Shown here in pieces: positions 12,612 to 24,479 of a stretch of 64,000 nucleotides of DNA. The DNA comes from Lucifuga dentata (taxonomy: Eukaryota; Chordata; Actinopteri; Ophidiiformes; Bythitidae). The notes beneath the pieces were generated by a model. It was not told where the DNA came from, did not search any database, and was given only the letters and a program-made list of their open reading frames with translations. The DNA lies in contig VXCM01001437.1 in assembly GCA_014773175.1 (NCBI GenBank), forward strand, positions 62,001 through 126,000, given 5' to 3'. Positions within the stretch are counted from its first letter, which is position 1, and each line of letters begins with the position of its first letter. The position numbers and the translations under genes were made by a program.

Positions 12612-12693
12612 TGTTATTCAAATTAGGGACGAGATAGAATTTGAAAATTTTCAAATTTTTTCAAATTCTATCTCATCCCTAATTTGAATAACA
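12612..12693. repeat. Near-perfect 35-bp-arm hairpin
   Basis: Arms 12612-12646 and 12659-12693 are reverse complements at 34 of 35 positions (the single difference is GGGACGAG against GGGATGAG), with a 12-base A/T-rich loop. The TGTTATTCAAATTAGGGA arm motif does not match any other repeat in the window. It could be a tiny foldback element, a replication-born inversion or a transcribed hairpin; the sequence alone cannot decide. Confidence 0.9.
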
Positions 12694-13327
12694 CTAGTTT
12701 ATATGAACAACACTATGTACTCATATTTTGTTTCGATGACTTTATGTAAATTCACTTAAAACTTACAGAAGTTTTGAATTGTAACCTAGGACATCAATCA
12801 GTTTAGCAAAGACATCTGCTTTGGAGTTCTGACATTGAGTTTATGCAGCTGCTATTTTTGATGTTTGATGTTGCTGACCAAAAAACTTAAGCTTATTTTG
12901 TCATTGCAGTCAGCATCAGTGAACTGCCTACAATGAAAAGTGAAAGTAGCTTTTCTTTCTTCTGCTGTGGCAGCATGCCCACAGAGTGGTGTCTTTTTGT
13001 TTCGTTTGGAAGTCTGGGGTATGAGACTCTGCTACAGAGCTTAAGCCCTCAGCGGATCGATAGATTGACAGCTCTGATGTTGCATGAAAAGCAGGTTCGA
13101 CTCATGAGGGCGCTGGACGAGTGAGAGGTTGGCTGGCGGTGCGTTGCAAGGCCGCCGTCTCGATGGAAGATCTATGTTACTGACTGAGGCTCACTTTGAG
13201 CTCAGTCTGGGTGACAATGGGCTTCAAACGAACACACCAGTTTTTGTGTTTGGGCCACGTCAACAGCTAACAAAAACCTGGTGGGCTGAATGACTTCTTA
13301 ATATAGAAGTGGTCAGGGATAGAGTAG

Positions 13328-13333
<6 letters not shown>
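12694..13333. other. Non-coding, no recognised element
   Basis: No gene recognised. The GC-richer part at 12930-13240 contains a GGTTCGACTCA string (about 13092) that resembles a tRNA B box, but there is no matching A box or cloverleaf. Confidence 0.5.

Positions 13334-13359
<26 letters not shown>
13334..13359. repeat. (GA)n microsatellite
   Basis: Short GA run within a purine-rich strand (13320-13410) that also explains the pyrimidine-type open frames on the minus strand. Confidence 0.9.
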
Positions 13360-13366
<7 letters not shown>

Positions 13367-13704
13367 ACAGAAAGATAGTGAGAAGGGTAGGGAAAGAGGG
13401 AAAATAAAAAGAAAAGAAGCACAAGAAAAAAAGACAATACCAGTGAAGTGAAAGAGAACAGCATGTGACCCAAATATGACAATCAAAGACAGAAAATCAG
13501 AAAGAGAATTGGTAGAGATGACTTGTAATCCCCAGCCTCTCAGTGTCATTATTCATGAATATGGGCGAGTCACTTATACTGTATCTTGGACTACGTGTTA
13601 GCATTATAAGCCTACTGCGGCTCAACTGTTTAAATGATTTGTGAATAGGTTAGTGTATGTTTGGATTTGGAAATCCATGTTGAAATAATAGTCACTGCTC
13701 ATTA

Positions 13705-14601
13705 GGGTTGCCACCTGTGCTGTATAATACAGGATCATCCCAGATTTTAAAATAAAATGCTTTGTCCTGTATCGAATCAATAGGGGATGCAGTTTGTCAC
13801 GTATTTTCGTGCATGTCATTTCATATATAACACTAGGTCTTCAACGTGCTGAAAATAACTTCAAACCAGTTTTACAAGCAGAGTTGAGAAGTGTAATTTT
13901 ACTGGCGTTGTGCCAAAATCTGCATTCCTGCCAAGAATTCCATCCTCACTCATAATGGATCATATGTAATCCAAAACAGTATAAAACATTTATCAAACAG
14001 TGATTATGGCACTTCTTGGAGGCAATAACAATAATATCTACAGTATGTCTGCTATAGGCAGCAGGATTCAGTCCTCCACTTTTATTAATTCATTATTTCT
14101 GCCGAAAAATGCATTCCCTCCTTTCTCACTCCTGAGGAGGCTTGAATGCACCAAACTCACCCTGTCACATCAAGATACCCCCAACTATGCTCTGTTAACT
14201 TGATTTAATTCCTTCATCCTCATAAAATTATTTACAGCGGATACAGGGGATACAAATCTCAGCAGAAATGGGGATGCAAGTTTTGGCAGGGATGCAGATT
14301 TCGGCACACCACCGGCTCTGACTGCGCGCTGCTGCATGAAAGTGTATCTTATGTCAGAGTCATCATCGATGCCTCACTGATTGCCTCGGGAAGTGAAGTG
14401 CCTCGCCAAGCCAAGCTATATGCTACACTTCTCTTACACTTGTAAATCATAGTGCTTTTGTTATTTTTTTCCCGTTGAATAAAGCACTGTAAACCATGTG
14501 TTGTTGTAATGGATTGCTTTCAAGTCATTTCAGCACCAGGTGAAAAAAATTCCCCCACCCCCGTCCTGTCCTATATTTTGACAGAACAAAGGTGGCAACC
14601 C
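13705..14601. mobile_element. TA-flanked DNA transposon, GGGTTGCCACCT ends
   Basis: The 897-bp stretch begins GGGTTGCCACCT and ends with the exact inverse AGGTGGCAACCC. It is flanked by TA on both sides (13703-13704 and 14602-14603). Sequence just inside the left end (CTGTATAATACAGGA) and the matching part of the right end (CCTGTCCTATATTTTGACAG) are loosely inverse, so the inverted repeats extend further in decayed form. No transposase frame remains. The same end sequence is, from memory, common in fish repeats. Superfamily undecided. Confidence 0.75.
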
Positions 14602-14603
14602 TA

Positions 14604-15972
14604 CTGTCCATATGCATATTGGCTGAAATTTTAACCGTTTTAATCTCTGCATAATCATGACAAGTTTGTTAGCCAGTGTCACCATGCTGTTGAACATTAG
14701 GCATGAAATCTATAGTCATTATTTTCAAAAAAGGCTTTTCAAAACTCATTCCAAAGTTAATGTGTAATGCAGCCAAATCAAGAGCTTCTCCCTGCGTTTC
14801 TTGGGACTGTATTAATTGCTAATGCTTTCTGGGAGAATATTTCCTGGAACTTGTGCGGTGTGGTCAGTGGTTCTGAAAACAGCAAACCAAATGCAGTAGA
14901 AATAAAAAAACCAGAAAGATTTTACAAAGTGAAGTTTGTTAATAAAGAAGAGGCTCTGAGTTGTTCCTGCATCTTTGCAATTTAACCAATTTTTCTCCCA
15001 AACTGCAATGGTTAGTTTCGTGCCCATGCATCGGTAAGTGTCTAGACACACAAGCTATTAATCTGCCCTGCGAATCTAATAGTGAACCATCCATTGCGCC
15101 CTTACGTGAACAACAGAGTAGACATGACATCAGCTTCCAGGAAGATGAGCTTTCAGTCAGGTGATTGACAGACTTGCTGAGAAATGACTGCAGCTTAAAA
15201 CAGAAAGGAAACAGCCTATTGCTCACCGACAGGAGACATGAGGGAGGCGACCTGTTTACCAGACAGCCTAATGGTGGCGGTCCACCACCTAGCAAGACAG
15301 ATCAACCTTTCATCGTGCCAAAGCAGCATTATTAATGACACACACTTAAAGCCTTATTACAGCCTCGGCTTGTTCATTACGCTTGAAGGCTCAGAGGCAA
15401 GGCCTGGAGGAGACAAGCCAGGTAATGAATAATTGACATGCTTAACCATTTCACCAAAATAATATTATGATTCATTGATACCAAGTCAGAAGTGAAAAAG
15501 ATTATAATAACAGTGTAACAGTGTATAATTACAGATTCAATATGAAGAGCAATGACATCAAAGTTACAGCTTTGCTGTTGGGCAGAAGCAATGAACAGGT
15601 GGGATTATGAGCAGTTATGCTAATGCTATCCTCCATGGCTAATTTTATATCCAAATAAACTAAAATGGCTGAAATATAATGACTATGATATTCGTAGCCT
15701 TAAAACCTGTCAATCTTCACTACACTTCCATAGAAAATGGACAATTAACTTTGTCAGCTGCTTTAACACAGCAAGTTCAAACCCCCCCCCGCTTCAGGTG
15801 TACTTATGCTATATGCTATTATTAATTTAGCCATAACAGTGCCTTTATTTGCCTTTATTTAGTTTTTATTTAACATTTATTTATCCAATGATGGATTTGA
15901 AGACATTTGTTTTGTATTCTGTATGCTCAGGGACACATTAACAATATCTCTGGAGAGAGTAAAATCTGTCCT
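14604..15972. other. Non-coding, possible conserved stretch
   Basis: No recognised gene. The GC-richer stretch 15050-15430 is open in both directions for over 60 codons (118 codons on the minus strand from 15295 to 14939), but shows no domain. It may be conserved non-coding sequence; that is a guess based on composition. A C-run lies at 15783-15790. Confidence 0.4.
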
Positions 15973-15976
15973 TTAA

Positions 15977-17003
15977 AGGGTACCTGTTAAAGGACCATAC
16001 CGTCCATTTTGCATGTTTGAGCCTAATATATTCATACACATAATGTTACTGACGATAATTTCTCAAAGCATACTACTGGAACGGTGAATTAAAAAAAAAA
16101 AAAAAAANCGCTATTAAAATCAACTTGTTGATACTTGAAACATTCTTGGGATAGGTAATCCATCATCATGAACAATATGTGTATTCAGGTTATTTTTTTT
16201 ACTTATGTAATTTTAGCGTTTAACCGCAATAAAAAGCGCAGAGTGAATGTATGTTTCCACCAGGGAATATAGTCCCAAAAGACCTGCTTTTATCGAAAAA
16301 TTTTAATAACCATGACTTCATAAGGCTGTGTAACTATTAGCAGATGAAACATTGATTTTTAAGGTGGGTGTATCACTTGAATATTTGATTTTGAAAGATT
16401 AAAAGATTTTGCAAAATATCAAGAAAGCTGAAATACGGTTTTGTCCTTTGGGAAATGATTGTCAGTAACATAACATGTATGAAAATTGAATATATCAGGC
16501 TCAAACATGCAAAATAGATGGTATGGTCCTTTAAGCTTTTTGTTCTTTTCCCTCATTTTTATAGTGTAACATAGCAGGGAAACATAGTATCTGTTGGTTT
16601 TTGTCAAAGTTGCAAAACTTGAAGTTCACACCAATTTCCTTCCAGCAAGGCAAAAACCCGCAGGTCATAACACAGCTACCCAGAAAGCTTCATTTTTGAT
16701 TATTTCTTTACTTCTGTAACATGCTGATGTCATGACAAAGACAAAGTATAAGACTAGCAGGCGAGCGTTAGGCCAGCATTCATGTTTCCCAGTTGATGGG
16801 TGATGACAGTTCAGGCCAATCAGAACACAGTGGGTCTTTAATAAGGAGGAGGACTTAGAGACTGTACCTAAAATGTTTTCACTCAGTGTGCACAGCAGTA
16901 GAAGAAACGAGTAGAATGATTAATGGAATTGTCTTCACATACAGTGCTGCAATGCAGCCTTAGATGAAGCTAAGAACATAGAATTATGTATAACACATCC
17001 CCT
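15977..17003. mobile_element. Second TTAA-flanked element, interrupted by MITE copy E
   Basis: It starts AGGGTACC after TTAA (15973-15976) and ends ATCCCCT before TTAA (17004-17007). MITE copy E is inserted ten bases in, after which the host element resumes at GCTTTTTGTTC. Removing the MITE and one TTAA leaves about 483 bp. A related copy lies at 20994-21810: both contain TTTGTCAAAGTTGCAAAACTTG-like sequence, AAAGCTT...TTT, CTTCTGTAAC and GTTTTCACTCAGTGTGCAC in the same order. No coding frame. Confidence 0.6.
15991..16530 (+). mobile_element. TTAA-flanked MITE, copy E (nested, gapped)
   Basis: It begins AGGACCATACCGTCC and ends GATGGTATGGTCCT, with TTAA at 15987-15990 and 16531-16534. It is shorter than its relatives because of a single N at 16108 after an A run: comparison with copy F shows about 49 bases missing there, covering the TTTTTCCTACCTTCCAG and GGTTTCAGTTCATTC blocks. 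That loss is probably an assembly gap rather than a true deletion. Confidence 0.88.
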
Positions 17004-17007
17004 TTAA

Positions 17008-17853
17008 TTCCCTTACCCCAAATTCATCTTTCTGCCAGTGAGCCTCAGGTCATAAATTGTCTTTATTCTCCTGTGTAACCCAGTAACAAGGAGAGTAACT
17101 CAGATTGCATTTAGCCAAAATAAGACAGCTCCAGCAATCAGAAAGGAGAGAAGAAGTTGTGTTATTTGTGCTAGGTTGCACCCTTCATCTCCCACAGATA
17201 GCGCAGTAATTGTGCCTCCTGCCAGCATGAAACAAGTGTCTCCTATTGAGTGTTTCCATCATTTTGAAGGTTATGGCACTTTGATGTAACACTTGCTGTT
17301 TCATTTGAATTTTTAATCCCATACCCTTCCTCTGATGATATGTGGAACATATTTAATTTTTTTTGGATGAAAACATTTACTAGCACTGCATTTACTCTAA
17401 TAATTTATCAGAATGTGAACCTTATCTCAGTGTCCTTCATGTAAGTCGTAAAATGTTTCATATAGTCAGCAGGTAAGTGCTTTACACACAGGAAGAACTT
17501 GGCTTTCATGGTTATGGCTTAAATTTGTGAAATTAATATGCTGAGAAAAAACATGACTTTCTGGTGGATTTTGTTTTTTTTGGATATGGGTGACACGATA
17601 AGAGTCAGAGGCATTCAGTCAGCAAATTTTTATATTTTGATAATGCAATGCAACAGTCACATATAGCAATTTAAGTTCTAGTAGTATTTTAAATTATTTT
17701 TTAATTGTATTATTATTTTATTTACTTGGAGTGGTCTGTCTTCAAATGCTCAGATGCTGTAGAAATACTCAGAAGTGTGTTTGCAGTTTAATGGATAAAA
17801 CAACTTGCAGAATGCTTAGGTTGTTCATTCCTATTGGTGTGCTGCATGCAGAG
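17008..17853. other. Non-coding, no recognised element
   Basis: AT-rich sequence with no gene or element that I can identify. Confidence 0.5.
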
Positions 17854-17880
17854 AACACACACACACACACACACACACAC
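17854..17880. repeat. (AC)n microsatellite
   Basis: AC dinucleotide run of about 27 bases. Confidence 0.95.
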
Positions 17881-18173
17881 GAGTGGAGAGAGTGACTTCT
17901 GTGAAGGGAGACATGACTTCTTATCTTTACAAATAATATTTAAATGAAAGTAAATGCCATCATTTTGTTATATGTACATACAATGTACATTTTTTTAACC
18001 TATATTTTACCAGTTGGGTCTCATTGAGATAAAATCTCTTTTCCAAGAGAGACCTGGTCATATATCCACTTCTCTTTCTTTGCATCCCCGTGTCCTGAGG
18101 ACCATGAATATATATATGGACATACAGATACATATATGTACATTATGTCACTTGTTCACTCAACTAGGGCTGT

Positions 18174-18211
18174 TTTTTTTTTTTTTTTTTTNTTTTTTTT
18201 TTTTTTTTTTT
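18174..18211. repeat. poly-T run containing a single N
   Basis: T homopolymer broken by N at 18192; the length is unreliable. Confidence 0.9.
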
Positions 18212-20993
18212 GCATTAAAGTTTAAACCTTTATCAAAACCTTATCCTAACCTTAGTTAAAATATTTAATCCTTACCTTTACCCACCCTTACAAATAGAAG
18301 CTTGTAGTATTGTTATATTAAATATACAGTATATTGTTATAATATGTTATATGAAACGTTTTCATTCAGTTTGCACAAACCAGAGTTAAAGGCACGCAGT
18401 ATGGGGTCTTCAACTACACACCATTATGTGACAGAATGTCAGAGGTAAAAGCCCATTATACACCCACCCACACACATTCAGCGGGGGATGGCATGGTGTC
18501 ACCTTAACAAGCCAGATTAGCTCCCTTTGGTACAATATGAACCTGTCCACACTGCTGAGTGATGTGAAATGTTTGGCCTCGCTAAACAATCTGGAAACAA
18601 AACATAAGCTAATTACTGACACTCCCATTAGCTCACATCCTGTGTGTGTTGAGCGCTGGTATACAGGGTGTCCTGCTGTCATACAAAGGCCTGATAATTC
18701 CACAGCCAGCTAAGATTTAAGGCGACTGTACACCTGCTAATTATCCTTAATCGCAAATGAAACCTGGGAGGCATCGTTCATTACAGCGCATATACACTAG
18801 AGCTCAATTCAGATTTTTCAATCTGTGACAAATTGCACAGTGGGGAGACTCTCATTATTTGTGTTTGTGGTTTTTATTTTTTTTTTTTTACATTTTAGTT
18901 GCAATTTCCTTTGCTCCTAAAATGCAGCATTAGGGACAAGATTGGCTCGTGAGAAATAGTATCTTTCTATACCCAGGGAAAGGATAAAACCAGTCAGAAC
19001 TTACTCAACCACTGCTGTGTGGGATTTCAAAGTTAAGATGAGCAGGAGAAAAATATGATCATCTCATAATGATCATATTTTTGATCACTGATCATGATTG
19101 CAAGCCTCCAATTTGGCATTTTTTCACCAAGACGGTTTTGCTTCAGGGTGATTGATTTGTGTCATGCTGATATTGGCTCCTGCTGCCTGTTGTATCCCTA
19201 TTGTTTTCCCGATCTCCTTGCAAATCTTAGAAAAAAGGTTGGGATCCATCTAACATTTGGCCTCATATCAGGTTAAAAAAAAAAGAAAAAAAGAAAAGAT
19301 TTACATTCCCCAGGGGAGTGGAGGTGAGCAAACTGTGTCATGATCAAAAGACATTACAAACACTATCATCTTCTTTCTTTTATCTTGCTTCAAAGATGAA
19401 ATGTGAGAGTGATCAGGGGAGAGTATGAATATCAGCAAGCTGTCTCCAAGTTGATGGACAGCTTTTGAACAAAACGAATCATTTTATCTTTCAACCAGTG
19501 TGGTCTGTCGAAATCATCCTGATGTCTCCAATGTTACATTTGTATTCAGTCATTTTGCTGATGCTCCTCTGAGCAACTTAAACTGAGTAAAACAGTAAAA
19601 TAAACTTAAATTCCATGATTAGCATTACAGCCTTGTGCACCAACATCACAGTTTTGAATTTCATATATGCAGCTAGAAGAAGCAGTGTAGGAGGAGTGAA
19701 ACGGTTGATTTTGTGCAGAGTGAAGACAGGCCAAGCTGGAGCTTTCTGGATGTTTCCATCCATGTTAAAGTGTCAGTGAGCAAAACCCAGGACCTCTACT
19801 TGTCTTACAACGAATACATCAAGTGTCCACCTGTGCTATAACCCTGTGGTAATATATGCCAAGGCTTAAATTCCAATATTGAATTCCTTGATAATGCCAA
19901 CAAGTAAAAGCAATAAAAATCAGTAGAGGGATGCCAAGATGAGGATCACAACCCTTTCAGAGTCCATATCCTGCAGCTTTGAGTGTTGGAAAAGGTCAGC
20001 TCTGATTTCACCAGCGGCGGATGGAGCTGGACTGAACAACTGGTGTGGAGACAGAAGGTGGAATGGTGAATCAACCTGACCTGGCAACAACCTCCGCTGT
20101 GTGGCTGCCTCTCACTATCTCCATCATCTCATCTAATTTTCTGCTTTCTTCATTTCATGGCTTTCGTATGGATGCTGTTTAATATGCACAAGCACACGTG
20201 TGCACACTTACATGAAGGAAGCCATCTGCTGTACGATGAATCACTGAAGTAATATTTCACCCCCTTTTTTCTCTGTACTCCCACTATGGTTTGTCTTGTT
20301 TCTTGGAAAAACTATTGATTCATACTAGAAAGCAAGCAAGAAAGCATCGGACGAAACGAATTACATGGCTTGACTGATCATTTGTTAGTGGGTGTGGCTG
20401 ATGGGCCTTTGGGTGATAGTGACATTTTGCCACAGAAGAGGATCCACAAGGCCGCTCTCCTGCACTCCTGTTGTAAAGGGCTTTCAACAAGAGCAGCATA
20501 TTGTGCAGAAGCAGGATAAATGCCACTCACAAAGGCTGCTGTTTCCCCATTTCCTCTCATGCCAAGTTGAAAGGGCCTTCAAATATTCATAAAGATTCCC
20601 ATCAATAAAAAGGAGCAGCGGTCATTGGCTCCCCACCACAAAAGGAGCTTTAATGGCTACAAGGCTGAAAGGCAAAAAGGTTGGCGGTTGGTACAAGGTG
20701 GGTGTGTGGTTGTTCAGGATGGTGCCACCTCTCCCACAATATCCAGGAGCAAATGGGTCCTTCGATTGCTTGGTCATTGATTGTCAAGGTTTCTGTGGAT
20801 TCATGTGTGTGGACTGGCTTTTTTTAAATGCACATCTGTGTTTTGGTGGGTCTGCTGGCCCACTCTGTGTGAACTAGGTTTGAGGGATTGTTATTGCATG
20901 ATGAAAGAAAAAGTCAAGACTTAGACCAATATCTCTCAATCAATATTTCCCATGGCTGAACAGAATAAAAAGCTCTCTTGGCTGTCTGATGCA
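18212..20993. other. Non-coding; one hairpin, possible conserved stretch
   Basis: No gene recognised. Besides the hairpin at 19049-19082, there is an A-rich patch at 19275-19300. The block 20440-20660, with CAAATATTCATAAAGATTCC and CAATAAAAAGG, has the look of conserved enhancer-like sequence, but this cannot be tested without another genome. Confidence 0.4.
19049..19082. repeat. Perfect 14-bp-arm hairpin
   Basis: AAAAATATGATCAT (19049-19062) is matched by its exact inverse at 19069-19082 around a CTCATA loop. Two further TGATCA palindromes follow by 19095. Confidence 0.9.
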
Positions 20994-21810
20994 AAGGAGG
21001 TACATTAGCTTTTAATTTGCCTTCATTTTATGGTGTAATACAGTATGTATGTGTTGTCAAAGTTGCAAAACTTGAGGTTCATGTATATACTGTAAAATAA
21101 CAGCATAAAAACCCACATGTCCTGAACTGCCCTGAAAGCTTAGTTTTTGGTTAGTCCTTTCCTTCTGTAACGTTTACTTCAACGTGTAACACCTCTGAAA
21201 ATTGTCAAAGGAAACATAAGTTCTCTACTTTAGAGCTTCACTTTTTAAAAAGTGAAAAGGCAGAAAGGTGAAACAGCAAACAGACATGACTGGGAGTCCC
21301 AGTGCACAGAGGGTGTGGGGTGATGTGAGTAGGTGTTGCATGTGTGTGTGAGAGAGAGACAGATTGCAGAGGATGATGCTTGAGGAAGAGGTGTTGTGCC
21401 ATTAGAATGTGTGCAAAATCAGATCAAAACTTGCCATTTACATAACTGACTGATCAGCTGAGTGGGCTTATCTATCAGGTAAATAAGAAAATATCATAGG
21501 GCAAATCAAGGCAAATTCAAGGCAAATGCTAAAAGATTCCAGTAACAGATGCTTATGAATGAATGATCGTGGTTGCGTGATGCTATTTGCCCATCTGGCA
21601 CTGTGTTTTCAGCCTTACCATATAGTAAATAAAACAGCCCGTTTTCACTCAGTGTGCACTGCGGTGCTGCAAGGGAGAGTGGAAGTGGATCACTGTTTTT
21701 TTTTTTGTTTTGTTTTGTTTTGTTTTTTTTGCCAATCAAAGCATTACAAATTTTCAAAATGGACACCTAAATGAAAATAAAAATGTAAAAATCTGTACAA
21801 TATAACCCCT
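20994..21810. mobile_element. Relative of the 15977 element, without the MITE
   Basis: The left end AAGGAGGTAC and right end TATAACCCCT resemble the AGGGTACC and ATCCCCT ends of the element at 15977-17003, and shared internal blocks occur at 21055-21085 and 21640-21662. Where the other copy carries MITE E, this one reads straight from GGTACAT into TAGCTTTT. About 330 extra bases (roughly 21180-21560, including a perfect 20-bp palindrome at 21237-21256) are absent from the other copy. The flanking TTAA has decayed. Confidence 0.5.
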
Positions 21811-21814
21811 ATAA

Positions 21815-23328
21815 GCTGCTGACTTGTAAGAGTAAAAAGACAACTCAACATTCTGTACTTTTGTTACTAGAAAAAAAAGAATCTTAAATTATAGTAAAAC
21901 AGGCTAAGCTATGCTGTTGGTGATCATTTTCAAACCAATGTTTTCACATTAAGCATATTATAACATTAATGCAGAGGCATGCATTTCTAATTACCCCTTA
22001 GATAACTGAAGCTATAAATATTTTCATTCTGCAGCAAAAATGAAATTTTCTACTGAACATGAACACGGTCATGGTGCAGAAAATTAGAAATTAATACAAG
22101 CATATTAGAGTGGAATTGAGTTTTACAGAAAAATAAGTTTGAAGTTATAGGCTCGCACTCTCTGGTAATGCCTGCCAAACCCTGATGAAAGGCCATGAAG
22201 TTTAAAGATCTAAAGAGAATCTGACTTTTTCAGCAATTTAGCTGATATGCTTTTGCAGATGTTTTCAGTTTGCCTATTTAGAGCAATTAGAGCAAATATT
22301 AGCATGGGACTGACAGATGTGAACATGCAATGGGGGTGGGGGTGTAGGGGAACTGAGAGAAAGATAGATGTACACACATGTTCTGTACACACTTGTCTGT
22401 GTGTGTGTTGCATATGTACACCATACTGTCATATAGGAGGCATACTGAGGTCCCGTGAGGCAACCCATGCAAAGCCACGCTTCATTTAGCCTCTGTCATG
22501 GCAAAACCTGCAGCAGATCTGATAGAGAGGAAACTGTTTCAGAACTCCAGGGTTACTCCCATAGCATGCAATTTATTTGACACCACAGCTAATCTGAATA
22601 GTCCATCTTATTCCACTGCGTTACATCTGTTAAAGCAATGCATCTGATCTGGGTAGTGTGTTTAACGCTCAGTGTGCACAATAAATCGCCACCCCGTGTG
22701 AGCTGGAGATGGATTATAGCGCTTTCATAGGGAGAAAATCACAGACATTAGCAAAAGGAAAGGCCATGCAATGACCCCAACTACTATAAAAAGAGAGTAA
22801 ATTCAAGACGGACGTGGAAGGGAGAGAGTGTGTGTTATAGAGAGAGCATAAGTGAGATAACTATGGGAAGTTCCCATAAAATAAGAAAATAAATCCTCAA
22901 AGCGAAATCCTTGACATTATCTTTCGAGTTACAAATAGCAATGAAAGTGTGGACACTAAATTCTAAAACTGCAGAAGACAACTTTGCATAGTTATGATTG
23001 AGAGTCTGCAGATTATGAGAGTTTCAAGTTACAAAACTAACCTAAAATCAATTTGACAAAAATGCTTAGTCACTGAGAGCAGGATGATTAAAAATGCTTT
23101 AATACCATTTTGTCATTTTGTTCGATAAATAATAAATATACTCTATATATTAAAAAAAGGATTTGAAATGGAATTTAATATAAAGGGAGTCATTTTTATT
23201 CTTCAGCACATTCTTTCCAAAATAAATGTATAATATAAACAACAAAATTGCCATTTGTTATTACAGGCAAGCAGCAGAAGTGTAGAGGTAACAAAATTAA
23301 CTGAGAAATGATGTAAATGCAATCAAAC
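21815..23328. other. Non-coding, no recognised element
   Basis: No gene recognised. Open frames at 22247-22489 (plus) and 22210-22413 (minus) cover the same GT/CA-rich bases in opposite directions and are not credible. Confidence 0.5.
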
Positions 23329-23332
23329 TTAA

Positions 23333-23913
23333 AGGACCATACCGGCCATTTTACATTTGAACCTAATATATACAATTTTCATACACGTAACGTTACTGAC
23401 AATCATTTCCCAAAGCATACTTCTGGAACGGTGAATTAAAAATGTTTTTCCTACCTTCCAGACCGCCATTGGTTTCAGTTCATTCTGGTACGCTATTAAA
23501 ATCAACTTGTTGATACTTGAAATGTTCTTGGGATAGGTAATCCATCATTGTGAATAAGACTTGTATTCAGGTTTTTTTGAAGTTTCATAATTTCAGCGTT
23601 AAAGCGCAATAAAAAGCGTGGAGTGAACGTATGTCTCCACCAGGGAATATAGTCCCAAAAGAAAACCTGCATTTATGGAAAAATTTAAACAATCTTGACT
23701 TTATAAGGCTGTGTAACTATTAGCAGGAGAAACATGGATTTTTAAGGTGGGTGTATCACTTGAATATTTGATTTTGAAAGATTAAGAGATTTTGCAAAAT
23801 ATCAGGAAAGCTGAAATACGGTTTTATCCTTTGGGAAATGATTGTCAGTAACGTAACATGTATGAAAATTGAATATATTAGGCTCAAACATGTAAAATGA
23901 GTAGTATGGTCCT
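23333..23913 (+). mobile_element. TTAA-flanked MITE, copy F (reference copy)
   Basis: The best preserved copy: 581 bp with TTAA at 23329-23332 and 23914-23917. The left 85 bases, through TCATTTCCCAAAG at about 23418, are matched by the inverse of the right 85 bases from CTTTGGGAAATG at about 23830, with few mismatches. Such long inverted ends make the element fold back on itself. The interior carries conserved blocks (TTCCTACCTTCCAGACC, GTAATCCATCAT, CCACCAGGGAATATAGTCCC) but no open frame of note. Confidence 0.93.
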
Positions 23914-24057
23914 TTAAATTGATAATTTATCAGACTCCTTGATTTATTCTAGTTTCAAGTTTCAAATTTATTCTCAGGCAACCTGATTAATACTATAACT
24001 AACAACATCAGCCTTGTAAAATGTCTCACTGTAAAACTGCTATTTAAAACATGCAAT

Positions 24058-24061
<4 letters not shown>

Positions 24062-24088
<27 letters not shown>
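24062..24088. repeat. (TG)n microsatellite ending at an N
   Basis: TG run that stops at N 24089 and then reads GGGGCATTG; the repeat may be truncated by the assembly. Confidence 0.93.
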
Positions 24089-24425
24089 NGGGGCATTGAT
24101 GGATGTAAGAAATGTACATATGCATGTCTAATGCTGTTTTATGCTGGTTTGTGTAAAAGAGGATGGCCTGGTAGATGAAAGGAATAAAAACTAACTATAT
24201 ACTTCTGAGGTTCCCATTTGTTGTTGCAGACATATGAACACGCGTGCATGTGTGTTGTTTTGAGTGTATGCCTGTTTACATGCATACATATGTTTATGAA
24301 AGTGCATTTTTGTGTGTGTGTACATGCACATGTATGTTTGTGTGCTGAGCTGTTTCTGTCGACATGTGTGTGAGTGTCTGAGAAGTAAAGCCTGTGTTAT
24401 TGGCTGGCAGCCCTGCAACTCTCAG

Positions 24426-24428
<3 letters not shown>

Positions 24429-24477
<49 letters not shown>
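24429..24477. repeat. (TG)n microsatellite
   Basis: Perfect TG run of about 49 bases within a broader GT-rich tract (24240-24480). Confidence 0.97.

Positions 24478-24479
<2 letters not shown>

Noticed and set aside
13085..13110. tRNA-like B box (GGTTCGACTCA), possibly a SINE
   Set aside because: No A box at the right distance, no cloverleaf and no A-rich tail.
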